In this document: piece after piece, positions 39,110 through 52,356 of the stretch
Layout: every line of letters starts with the position of its first letter
Numbering within the stretch: position 1 is the first letter of the stretch
Source: Opisthorchis felineus
Lineage: Eukaryota; Platyhelminthes; Trematoda; Opisthorchiida; Opisthorchiidae
Reading direction: 5' to 3'
NCBI GenBank assembly: GCA_004794785.1
Contig: SJOL01001962.1
Coordinates: forward strand, 29,002-93,001
DNA length: 64,000 bases
Notes under the pieces: model-generated
Told to the model about the DNA's origin: nothing
The model's input: only the letters and a program-made list of their open reading frames with translations
Database searches by the model: none
Translations under genes and position numbers: made by a program

Positions 39110-42100
39110 GTAAGTGTAGGCCTCTTTCACGTTAGGGCAAATAGAGACAGCATAGCAATCAGAGGCACGAGCTCTTAGGAGGCCTTACTGTCATAGGAAT
39201 TCAATGTAGGATAAAGCCAAGGCACTGATTCCTTTTTCACTCATTTTTGGTCTTTTAATTGAGCAACCGGTCTAGCATACCGTGACAGTAAATTAAAGAG
39301 TGTAGACAAACGACAGTTAGAAGTTAATGACACCTACGTTTACTGGATTGGTAATGGACTTCGTGACTGATTCATCTGATGGCCCTAGGACTGGATCGTA
39401 GCGACAACAACGGTCTAACGAGTGTGTGTTTTTGAGAGCAAAAGACAACGATATAGTTCCCGTCTCTTTTTCACAGAAATCCTGGCAAGCACCTTCTATT
39501 CTCAAGTAGTTTTAGGCCCTCAACTTGAAGTTCATGGCGGTTGGATTTTTAGTTTTGCAACCGGATATACAAAGCAGCTTGGGAGTGCGTTATAGCTATT
39601 GCACATCGTTTTCAAGGGCTGGTACTGTATAGCCATGAAGCTTACCTGGCATTTACTGCCAGGAACAATTTACTTGCTGTTATTCCTACGAAAATTCTGA
39701 TGGTTTAATCACGAAATATCATACAGCAGTTGGCCAAAAGCATACGCAAATGTTCAGCAAGACCTGGAAAATCGGGCCAGAGGACCGTATCTGCTAAGCC
39801 GGAACAAGATTTTCACATGTGATTAACACAAATGGAGGAAACGCTGCCTGCTTCGGTTAGTGCTATTTAAAGCTTTCATTCTCATTCAAACTGATACAAA
39901 GCATAGTGGAACACTTAATTCTGGACATAGATTGAGCATTCCGTTGTTTCTCCGTAAGCTAATTAATTCGATTCTTTCCGTGGTACCCTAGGCATTTTGA
40001 TAGTAATGAGTAACATGCAGAAACAAACCATTATTACACGGTCAGCACAAACAGGGGAACAAAAGAGTAATTGAAACGGCCGGGCGTTTCCAAAACGGCT
40101 TGCAACCCTTCGAATGAAATTATGTATTTGGATTGTAAAATTAAGCGTAGATCGAGTAAGCAGTTTGCAAATCTATCAGCTTGTACTAAAGACAATCAAC
40201 ACTAAGGAAGATAATGGAAACTTAGTAAACCTCCAATAAGGACACCATATCTTTATATACAAAAGCAATAAATTATATATTTTGACCCTTTCCTGAGTTG
40301 TGACATTGTGTAGTAATTTGCAGTCTGTCGAAGTAAAACCCTGAATATCCTTGGATAACGGGACTGGAATACAAGACACGAATCTAGGAAAACTTGGAAT
40401 ATCTCTTGGGCATCTCGCATACTGGGGGAAGAGACGGTAAGAAGATATCTTTGGGCTTAAAGTTTGTGATCTGTGGACAGGAATCGATTCGTTCTCAAAA
40501 GATAAATATTGCTGATTATTCTAAAAACGCAACACAAGAATTCCGACAAATACACTCATTTGCAAATCAATTTGGTTTTCACGAGAGACTCAAGTGAGTC
40601 TCTCGTTTATGATGTTCTTCAACTGAATGTGCTGCACACAGGCCGCCTCATGTTTCAGTTGGTACGATATTCGAGATATCGCAGTATATTTTCATGAAGG
40701 AAACTACTCACAAGGTTGCTGAAAACTCTTCGACAGCCCACGACCGGTTTCGCCCTTCTTGGGGCTCATCAGGTAGGCGCAGTCCCCGAGTTTCCGTCAA
40801 CCTTATGTTCTACTTGAACCCAAATTGGACTGATTTCGACAAATACACTCATTTGCAAATCAATTTGGTTTTCACGGGAGACTCAAGTGAGTCTCTCGTT
40901 TATGATGTTCTTCAACTGAATGTGCTGCACACAGGCCGCCTCATGTNNNNNNNNNNNNNNNNNNNNNNNNNNNNNNNNNNNNNNNNNNNNNNNNNNNNNN
41001 NNNNNNNNNNNNNNNNNNNNNNNNNNNNNNNNNNNNNNNNNNNNNNNNNNNNNNNNNNNNNNNNNNNNNNNNNNNNNNNNNNNNNNNNNNNNNNNNNNNN
41101 NNNNNNNNNNNNNNNNNNNNNNNNNNNNNNNNNNNNNNNNNNNNNNNNNNNNNNNNNNNNNNNNNNNNNNNNNNNNNNNNNNNNNNNNNNNNNNNNNNNN
41201 NNNNNNNNNNNNNNNNNNNNNNNNNNNNNNNNNNNNNNNNNNNNNNNNNNNNNNNNNNNNNNNNNNNNNNNNNNNNNNNNNNNNNNNNNNNNNNNNNNNN
41301 NNNNNNNNNNNNNNNNNNNNNNNNNNNNNNNNNNNNNNNNNNNNNNNNNNNNNNNNNNNNNNNNNNNNNNNNNNNNNNNNNNNNNNNNNNNNNNNNNNNN
41401 NNNNNNNNNNNNNNNNNNNNNNNNNNNNNNNNNNNNNNNNNNNNNNNNNNNNNNNNNNNNNNNNNNNNNNNNNNNNNNNNNNNNNNNNNNNNNNNNNNNN
41501 NNNNNNNNNNNNNNNNNNNNNNNNNNNNNNNNNNNNNNNNNNNNNNNNNNNNNNNNNNNNNNNNNNNNNNNNNNNNNNNNNNNNNNNNNNNNNNNNNNNN
41601 NNNNNNNNNCTCTATCAGGCAAACCACACTATGGGTATGCGTTCTGTTACGTCTTACTATATTACATGTATGTGTACGTATATATACCGAAGAAATGTGC
41701 CACAGGGTAAACTTATATCATTATGCATATCAGTGTACGTATCACTGTATGATTTTGTGTCAATATATCATTAGCAGTGAGGATAAAACACGTCGTGTCA
41801 ATTTAGTCCCTTTGATTTGTATCTGTCGTAGCTTTTACATCATTCAAAGGTTTTCTATAACGCTTCAGGTAACGATGCTGGTGATCCAACGTTTTGAGTT
41901 GACGGATACTGGTGGATACACATGTCGCAAAGGGAACATCGAGTCAACCATCATTCCAGCGGTGGTCATGCTTGATCAACGTCCAAGACTGTTGGCCGAC
42001 TATCATCCACTACCACCGAGCAACCCGGAAGATTCTGGGGCAGCAGTCGTAGCTGGTCGTCCGGTATTCGTCGCCCTCGAAGAGGGACGGCAAGGGGAAA

Positions 42101-45100
42101 TCACGTGTCGCATCAATCAGAACAACCCAGTGGGGGAAGTGCATTTAACCTGGTACTTTCAAGGACGTCAGCTGATTGCACCCGCTTTGGCTCTGAATGG
42201 AAAAGATCTAGGTCAGACGCAGCTGTCGTACACTGAATCGAGTTTGAACGACATGTTTAGTCCACAGTATTCACCAATCAACGGAGATCTTGCTCGGGTT
42301 GCTAAGACAACGGAATTTCTTCAGCCGAGCAGACGTTATGACATGCTCCATGGTCGCCCTGTCTCGGTGGATCCAGCGGAGTTGGGAATTCGGATAACAG
42401 ACAGCGGACAGGTAAACAAAATTTTGGCTTGCTTTTACCTAGATAGACATATTAGTTAATTAGGAGCATTATTAGACAAAAACTCCACTACAAGCCTGTG
42501 TTTGTTCTTTCTATCCCAAAATAAACACAATGTTGATTGTAACGACCGGCCAAAATTTTAATTTATCATTTTGTCAGACGGCAATGAAGACAGCATGTAC
42601 AATCCTGCTGAGGGAAAAGATTATCAATAAAATGGGATACTGGAACCATTTAGAGTTGTCTCACATAGCCAGAAAGTACACTGGAAAATAAGTTGCTTTT
42701 TGCTGATAGCTAGATTTTCACTAAAGAACAGGCAATCCAAAGATCGTTTCATACCAAAAATGCTTGTTTTCAATTTATTTACTAAGGTTCGGCATTTTGC
42801 TTATGTAACGAAGTTTATTGCCTCGAAAATTTCGACAAGATCAGAAACGTTTGGTGATTTACCATCCTTACGGACCATCCCAAGGTCTGCTGGAGGGGTA
42901 TTCCTCGACGTCAGCTCAGCTGTAACCAAGGCTGCTCTACGCCACCCTCAACGTCATTATCAAACTTGCTGTTGCGTCTGTCCTTCATGCTGGGTTCACT
43001 CCTCGCAATGAAGTTTCCCGGTCATCATGGGAAACGAAAAGTGCCAATGACCATAGGTCTTAAAAATACTTTTAGATGCTGTGAGATTTTGAGAAATTAG
43101 TCTGACTTTGCTTGTAACATCATCTTTGTTTGCTTGTATCCCATGGGTTCTGAAGGCTATCAATTAACAGCTAGAACGGCTATCTTCTGGGATTTTACGC
43201 CTCATCGTTTCGCTCGCTGTCCTTCCGAACTTCGTCGTTTGTTTTACAATCTTCATAATCATGTTTTTATTTTATGTAGTACCTTTTGACTGATTGTCTT
43301 TATACTCGTCTATTTGCCTTCCCAACAGTTTTATACAGTTAACCGGTTGACGAGCTGAAAACTCACCCCTTAGATTTTCGCAGCTGCATTTTTATTACGA
43401 GTTGATTGTGCTTCATACCCACCCATCATATATTCCGGAAGCACCTGTTAACTTCATCTTTCTATGGCACCGTCACGTTTGCTCACATTTTTCTTCATCC
43501 GGTCCAACTGAATCGAATCCATTTGTTAAGAGGTGCAAAAATTTGGAGGGGAAGAAAGTCATTTAATCTGACCCAACCCGGTGTCCTTCAGTAAAGGGGA
43601 CGGTTGACATCAAGTTTATATGAACAGGAATTTTTTATGTGGTATATCCAAGCAGGGTTCTGCATTTTCAGCATTATTTCACACTAGATCAATTTTTAGA
43701 ACGAGTTGTCTGTTGCAATCAATGTCACATTGAATCAGGTTTCTCAGTCAGACTGAAAAAGCAGGGTCTGTTCGATAATCACTGGTGCGTTAAATTGCAT
43801 GTTGCCTCCACGTTTTTTGGTTACATATTGTGTCAGGGCAACCGAATGCAAACACTCCCATAACGTCTTGGTACTAGACGGATAACGTAATGGACAATAA
43901 CTTTTGAGCAGACGTTAATCGATTGGAAACTCAAAATTTCCTAAATTACTTCTCCAGCATAATTCTGACACTGGAATTGTGCAGATCGGACTTTACAGCT
44001 CTCATCATCATGACAAGCCCTCTTTGACAGCAGTACACTGAGCTACAATCAATCTTATCACATACACAGTGTGTGGGCAGGAAAAATATCTACGAATAGG
44101 TTAGCAACACCGTAATTTCAGTGTAACTCTCAGTGTCTGTCAAAGAATTTTAAAATCATTCGAGCAAGTGCACCAATTCCGAGATGAAACCCGTTTGCTC
44201 TATCTAAATCCTGATTTCTTTAAAGCACCGTCTCAAACTCAGTCAGAATTCCGCAATGTGGCTAGACTAGACAATGTGGGTAGACGTTTGAGACGAGGCC
44301 TACAGAGATGGTTTTTGATCCTGTTTGACTTTTCTTATGGTCAATCTAGCTGGTCCGTTTTCAAAACGTTCCGAATTCCCGGACATCCAGTGAATCGAAT
44401 GCAATAGTCAGAACACGGGTGCGAAATTCAGATAATCATCAAATAATGTATATCGCTCTCATGAAAGGCATTTTTATCAAGGTAATCAAAATGGACAACT
44501 GAGCTATCTGCAGACAACTTTATTGGTATCCCCGCAACACTACCCGCGAATACTCGTCTTCAAGACCCACAACCCTTAATTTTGAAATAACACTATAGCT
44601 GACGTTTCATGACAAGATCTTCTCAAATACGGCTTTCATCCAATAAATCTTGCCTGCAGGTTTCTTTGAATGCACTTCTGATGCTTTAGAAGTAGGAAAA
44701 TGAACAGCTGGTTATGATGTCTACTCCAAACATACTCCCTGTGGTCAATGTCATTTGCTGTTTATCGGGCGATACTAGCAAACTAATTTTAACCTTGTCA
44801 ACATAATATTCCCAGGCAAGCAAAGGACCATTTTGTTGCCTTCTCAGAGTAAATTGCCAAGCTAAATTGTGCTAAATTCACCTCAAAATCTTCATAAGAA
44901 ATCCTTCATTCAGTTGATAGTTTTGATAGCTAATGAACAACTGCACATGAGGTAACTGTTCAAAGCCCTTTTGTTCGATAGTTTTTGGGCGATTGGTTAT
45001 ATATTCCGGTTTATGGCACAGAGAGTAAAAAAGACACCATGCGCGGTTTAACCACTAGCTGAGACCGAAATCCTTACGTAACCTCGGGCACTAATGCTTA

Positions 45101-48100
45101 AGTTTATTCAACCGTTCATATGGGTCTTATTCAAGTTTTAAATATACTACAAACACTTTTCACGTTTTTTTGCACTGATTTCGGAGGAAAGCAAAGCTTA
45201 ACGGACGTATGAGAAAAGGCAAATTTTGTAAAGCCTGTGTTCAATTATCAGCTGGAAAGAAGGTGGCTTTAAGCAGAAAACGGACACCGATAATTAAAAA
45301 AATAGGCATGTATTCTTAACGCTTGTATACACTCCACAGGCAAAGTTGTAAATAAGACTAAATGACCGGCTGAAAGAAAGTAGCACATGGTGATAAATTG
45401 GTTAAATAGGTTTTTGTATGCGGAAACCCCAACAGCTGAACTAAGAGCTTGAATTGGTGTGAAAACTTGGACGTCAAAAGGACTACAAATGGTTTCGATG
45501 AATATTCGTGGTAGTGAATATGGGATGGATGAGGCCAACATACTGTAGGAAAATGCCGTCAGTTTTTTAAACCTATATAATGTTTTTCGGGTTTCTATAA
45601 GATCTATCCGTAGTCTACGTTCTCGGCTAATTGGAAGAATAAGTACGTCATTTCGCCTCTTCTGTCGAAAAAATAAACCTACTTTTCAAGTGACTGGAGT
45701 GTAAGTTAACGAAGGTTCTGACTTCAATTCGGTAGTGATCAGGAAAGCACCGGCAGGTGAGCAGCATCAGGGCTTCCAAAAAGTACACAGATACACATAA
45801 CATAGAAATCACTAAGCATGGGTTTCTGAGCTTGATCTGGCACATATTCTCCGTTCCAAGTTACTATTTGTTGCATTCGCCTTCATACGCTACGATCACC
45901 ATAGTAATGGTGAGAGTATGAACCGGTTCTAAAAAACCACACAGTCAGTCTCACTGTCCTCTCTGTTTTACTGTTACTTCTCACAGCATAACTATTTCAG
46001 ATTGGTAGTTATCAGAAACCATGATAAAATGACAATGGGAATGTGTGACCACATAGTAACGATGATGTGGCATGAAACAATTTACAACCTCTATATTTGC
46101 TGAAAGAGAAGTTCGCTGTCTATCACTAGGTCACTAGGGTGGTGAATGCGACCATATTTCATGCCTCACTAATGTCCAGAGTGGGAAAGGTTACATTTAA
46201 AACCTAAGACCATGCACTCAGGATGTTTGGCATTTCCAAACAACTGTGCGGTTTTGCATTTGCAAAAACGTGAGTGCAATTTTTTGGAAATTTTTGGAAA
46301 GTGAGATCATTGGGCATGCGTATATGGAGGACGGCTAAGTGAACATGCTCTAGTTAAATGTTAATGGCTAAATTGCATTATCTGGTTTAGACTGGGGCCA
46401 AAACAATACATCACTACTTTCGATGGTTTCATATTTTATGTTTTTGAAGTCTTTAACTACAAAAAAACAAGCTAAAAATGGACCGTTTCAATCATGTATT
46501 CCAGAAGCTTATATGAGGAAGTTGGGCTACATTTAGCTTGTCCATGCCTGGATAAAGTTTAGCGAAAAGTCGAGTGTGAACTACGGACCTTCGGTCAATA
46601 GCCCATCATCACGATAACATCAAATGCCTTATCATGGCATCCTTTTTGCATTTATGTTACGGACATCATCTTTACAAAGCACACACACAAAGAATTTTCT
46701 TAGAAACTATTCTGTGGACTTTTCTAAAGCGTAATTCCCTCCGGCTGCCGAACGCTTTTAATCCAACCTACAGCAAAACTTATATTGTTTTCGCGAAATA
46801 CACTCATTCCCAAACCAATTTGGTTTTGACGGAAGACTAAAATGAAACCCAGCTGAATCTCTCATTTTTGATATTCTTCTAGTAATTTCTACACGAACAC
46901 CAAAGCACTCCGGAAATGCGCTCCCATGTGGCATATGCTCGCGTTTGGCCCTAAAAGTGATCTATGACAACCGTATTCCCTGGTGGTGTTGACGCGAAAT
47001 GGAATTTCCATGTGACCAAACGGAGGAATCGAGGAAGAATCATATGATTGGCAAGGTGCATCTTAGCTGGTAGAGCACTGGATTTCCCCTCTGGATGCAT
47101 TAACCGTGACTGATCGAGCAGTTGACGTGTATAAATAATATTTGACGTTTGGTCGAAAAATGAGATTATTTTCCCCGAAAATAAAATGGACAAATGCGGA
47201 AAAATTCGTGGAATGAGGCAGCTGCAGTCTTGGTTAAATAACACCAAACATCAGATTGTAACCTTACTTTAATCAACAGTGCCTGAAAACTTCTGCGTTC
47301 GTCAGAATAAGGCACGCTTGATGTAACACGCTAGTTTCTTTGCCTTCCCAATGACATCCGCAACTGGCTTGTTATTAGATACCTCGATTGGGGCCGAAAT
47401 TGGATGCCAGAAAAGGTGAAATCACTCTAGCATGTCGCTGTGCAACAAAGTTCTTAAAAAGTTCACACAATCCTTGCTACAACACTATCAGTGAGGTTGA
47501 TGGACGCCCCTGAACAGCTCACCGCAGATTTCACCACTTTTGATCTTTATCGGTAGATGCAGCACACAAAAATTGACCATATGTAAAAACGAAACTGTAA
47601 ACTAGGTTGGCGATGACGCAAAACTCAACTTGATCCGCTTATACTATTCTTGAGCTAAATGTGCTCCATATGCGCTGCTTGTTGTTTCGGTTGGTGTGAT
47701 ATTAGAGATGCGAACAATATTTTCGATCACACTACCCATGAGGTCGCCGTAAACTATTCGGCAGTCATTATCGGCTTAGCTCTTTTTGAGGCTCAGAAGG
47801 TAGGCGTAGTCTTCGACTTTCGATCAGCCCTTCTTGAACACCAAATTGTGCGAAAGTAATGTAGTACAATCATTCGATTGATGTTTCCGCTGGAACTCTC
47901 CACTGGTACGACATATATTACAAATCACCAAATCCAAAAATACACTTTGATCTTCCAAATACCTATGTGAGGCGACAGTTAAACGCCACGTTTAGTTAAT
48001 ACCTTGTTTAGCCGTGAAGAAAGTAGGACTGCATCGCGGAGGGAACTTGTTCGCTTTGGTGAAACGTACTTAAGTGCAGCGATATTCATTTTATTGGACG

Positions 48101-51100
48101 TCTGAAGGGAGCAATTTTAGTAACAAGAAATGAGGAATTCTGTGCAGTGCAATAAAAATAGCTCTAGACATTGAGATGAAACGTGCAAAGACATCGGGGA
48201 TTTTGTAACAAATGAAGCATCATCACACAAAGAATTTAAGAACAGAGGGACTTCAGAAAGTTTGTGGAAAAACAAGACGAAGCGAAATATGTTGCCGCCT
48301 TTGTGATTTATACAATTTCGTTGACCTAATTTTGGCACTGAAAAAGTTATCGGCAAACATCACAAAATCAGAAGCGAGACTAAGTTTACAAAGTCTGAAA
48401 TCCAAACACGATTTCCGGTGTCTTCAGCTTGCCAACCAAATATTGCATCGCGGAAATCAAACCACAATCGGTTTTTTCCGTGAAACTGAAAAAATAGCTA
48501 TTCGAACAACTAGATGTCATAAAAAATCATTAATCGTTAGCTCACAAGTACCTTGAAAGTCCCATAGAGTTCTTACAAAGTAATAACGGAAATAGCGAAA
48601 TCGCGTTACACAGGAAAGACCGTAATTGCCCCAGTCGGCTCAACCCTTATATCATCCCCACTTAGACATCTGTCAGATAAAACTATAACCAAGTATTTGT
48701 AGCCCTGGTCACGGATGCTCATGATGGTGTAAGGAAATGCAAGTGAATTGTAGTGGGGACAATAATGTGTGTCCAACAACGCTAAATCCGAATGTCGGGA
48801 TGATTATCTCACGAAAGAAGTGAAACAATAAAACCAACTGATAAACGAAAAATCCAGAGATGATCAACTCACAGAATTTGAACAAACCTGCCTACCATTG
48901 GACTCAATTATCCATAAAAAAATAAACAGATTTTGAATTTCAAGCATGTCATAGATACAACTTGTGTTATCCTTCCACCAAGTTTCCCACAACGACTATA
49001 ATGGCCTCACACAAAATAACCAAACCTCATTGGTATTAGTTGAGAGAAAAACTTAGTTGCCCATGTTTTTTTACGAACTAAGAGCCTCTGAGATGAACAG
49101 GATATGAGGAATATCGATGACCATCAGGAGGTTTTATAAGCAGGAAATGAAAGTAGTATGACATGGCAGAGATTTGGGCTGAATTCCGATTGTTCTCACG
49201 ATAAGCTGAGGCTGAATCAACGTTTTACGGTATGATCCTTTCCGACCAGCTTACCCCGTGCATCATAGAGGCAGTGTCGTCACTTAAGCTGCATTCAAAA
49301 AGGCGGAAATTTGTGGTCTTTTCTTTGCTGCTCCATTGGCTTATCATATTTTGCAGTGGAAAGTGTGTTCTAGTGCACCTAATATGGTTATGGTACTTTT
49401 CCGAATTTATGAACCCATTCCGCGTTGCGAATAGTCGAAATACTAAATGTGGTTGGCCTGATAGTTTATTTGCTACAACCTTGTCTGAGAATTCTCCTGC
49501 CCTATCCTACAAACCAGGCCTTTTCCCAATACCTGCGTTGCAGCAGTAAAAGATTCGCGGTTGACCGGCGTACGTTTAGTAGCCATTTCTTTTTACAGCT
49601 AGTTCCGGGTTGATTGTGGACTACATAACAGAAGGGACGGCCATCTCACTACGTTCGTTCAAGTGGACTGGTCATTCCCTGCTAAAGCTTACTTTTAAAA
49701 TTATTGTGACACCACTGAATATTTAGCTGTATCCTGTTAACCATTTTTTGCAGTCTTGTTCAGTAAGCTGCATGTTGCCCGGAGAGGTTTTGTTGAATGA
49801 ATTATTTGATGAACTTCTCTTTTTGTGTGCTCAAGTATCGCGGACTGCCTTTTCAGTGTAGCAGTTGACCATATATGATCAATTCCAAGCTTCTTCTCCT
49901 GTCCGGTCTCTGTAATCTATTTGAGAAGCCAATCGGAAATGTGATGCATCCTGATTCCATAATTTTCAGTTCCAGTGGCTCGTATCGCTACGAGTAATGT
50001 GAACCCCTCGGAACATCAAACCCCTTCATTATGTCTTGTCCGACGTGTATTCTGCTGTCTCAGCGTTCTTTCACAGGTTAGAGGCACAGATTTTTATGCA
50101 AACGCTGTACCACTCCAGATGGTGTAACGCCGTTGAAAGTCCCCTGCAATCAAGCCCATATGCCCCACACGGGAGAATCTTTCATTCTGTTCCAACCTTC
50201 TGCAATAGTACCTCCAATTTACATAACTAAATTTACCTCGTGGGAAAGACGCGTGACGTTAACTTGACCTTGGCGGTTTTGTGAGAAGAGATTCCGTCCT
50301 GTCAGTGAAGCCAATCTATACTGAAAAGCCGAGAAACAATGTGCAGCTGTTTTATCCTTATTGATAATCATCAGCAGTGCGGATCTCACGAAACTCAGAG
50401 AGTTCCAGCCAGCGGCTGAACACTCAAACGTTCGGCCTTGAGCGGCTGATCAGTAGTGTGGTTAGCTCTCGCTCAGATAAGATTTAGAGCTACTCGCTCC
50501 CCACTCACTAGAGCCACATCACGCGGTCATGTATTAGCGGCTTCTTCTTTTTACGCCTTCCCAGCAGGACTTGTCACTCGTCTTGTGAAGTCTTGATGAT
50601 GTGAGGAGATTTAGTCATTCTCAGTGGAGAGTTCATCCCATTCCTGAAGTCGAGTGATGTGGTTTTTATGATTAAAGGATGAGATGCACCAAGTTCTAAT
50701 TGTGAGCTAATAAATTTGTTGATCAGGCGCTCCTGGCCTAAGTCTAAACGTTCTAAAACTGGCCGGAACGTCGCGAGTTCGAAGCTATCAGATTTTGCTT
50801 GATGCCAATCGTTGATAGTTCTTAGTTCAACTTTGTTTCTGGGACACGAACCTGTCGCGAACGCCTGTTGCGCAGACTTTTATTCCTCAAACAAATAGTT
50901 TTAAGCCAATTCTAGTGGACGCTCAAACTGCCTTAATCCCATTGCACACCCAAATGGCAGCATCCTGGTGACAGCTTGAGAGTGTGTGTTGAGGTTGCTT
51001 ACTACCTGTCGATTGGCACCAAGAACTTTTCACCTCATCTTTTGATATAGGCAATAGGCGAACTAGTCTTGTTGAACCGTTTGTATTAGGTACATTTACA

Positions 51101-52269
51101 AACCGACCGAAAAATACAACTGCATTGCTTATTCTCGAGTCCTATTGAAATCTTGGAGACGTAAGTACTGCGTAACATTTCTTCTTAGGTCTGCTCTTTT
51201 TTTGGTCCCTTTCAATTTGCCTAAAGGTTATGTCATACTGTATTTGTTGCTATGCCTCCCTTTTAATTCCCTGTTTTGTATATGGACGAGGCAATTTACG
51301 GTTAAGCATGCCTTTATCGACTTCATTTTGTCATCCCTCACCGTGGACAGTCAAATCCTTCGACATAGGAATCATTCTCCAGGGTACTATCCCTCCTCAC
51401 TTGCTTGGCTCGCTAATTATCTTTCTTCGTGTTTCCAGTACATGAGTATTAAATAACAATGCTATCTGCTTCTTCCAGTAACGTTGGTGTTCTTCTGGGT
51501 GCATTCTTATCATCAGTTTTTGTTAGGCTTCATGTGGATGACCCCCGGAGGTTTCTCTTACCTAAGCTTTTTAAATGCCGTGATGAACTTGTTCGCTGTT
51601 TCGATATTCTCTTTGCATCCTATTTTGATCATTTCAAGGCATCTTTAAATGGATTGCTTCTTTCTTACTCCAAAAAAAACGCAAAACTTAACCCCTCCAA
51701 CTGCGTAAATGTATCGCTTCTCCTATGAAACACCTTTTAGGAAGTCCATTAGCTGTGTTCATACGTTTTCTAAGTCTCAAACTGCTTACACTACCTAGGA
51801 TTAGGTTTCTTCCCTGTGCTTACGGCAAGCCAACCATTTTCCACAAGCAAGCCGCACCAGTTTAGCTGCCTTCACCTTTTTATGTGTACTGTGTACGAGC
51901 GTATGTATGTGTACTACTGCGTGTCTCAATATTTTGTACCGATCTCCTGTAGTTTTGTCTGGTCAACTTACGAAGAACCCTTCACTGCCTAAACGATACC
52001 CCAAGCTCTTTTTTTCCTGGAGTATGTTGCTGCCATTTCCACACTCATTTGCCCTGTCCCCCGACTGGTCCTTAACACCTATCAACAAAGCCACTCACTG
52101 AGCTCGGAAGCGCGTACCTTCCCGTGCAGTGTAGTCTATAATGAGCAGGTTCTTGCGGAATTACAAGAAATGACCCGAAACAGTTTAATTTTGATCACAT
52201 TTGTAATGAAAATCTGCAGACAGTTTGTCAGCCAGACAGAACTTAGCAAGGGCTCCCTGTTAGTCTACA

Positions 52270-52356
<87 letters not shown>

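Larger units (their letters stand above)
40540..40946 (-). repeat. 293-bp tandem repeat with hammerhead ribozyme (retrozyme-like, family 1)
   Basis: A block beginning cgacaaatacactcatttgc at 40544 recurs at 40837, a period of 293 bp. The 110 bases of unit 2 before the gap differ from unit 1 at one position, so duplication is recent or the copies are homogenised. Strand is given as that of the ribozyme. The left edge is sharp near 40540; the right edge is hidden in the N gap. Small size, head-to-tail arrangement and one ribozyme per unit fit a retrozyme, a non-autonomous retroelement mobilised through circular RNA. A Penelope-type terminal repeat, which can also carry hammerheads, is the main alternative. 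It lies in intron 1 of the Ig gene, ribozyme strand antisense to the gene. Confidence 0.8.
39110..41868 (+). other. Intron 1 of the Ig gene
   Basis: 2759 bases including 663 N. Donor gtaagt, acceptor ttcag. The first 1.4 kb shows nothing recognisable; then come the family 1 tandem array, the gap, and about 260 bases of AT-rich sequence. Confidence 0.8.

Noticed and set aside
40694..41774. Long open frames of 228-338 codons on both strands
   Set aside because: They consist almost entirely of the N gap and are not coding.
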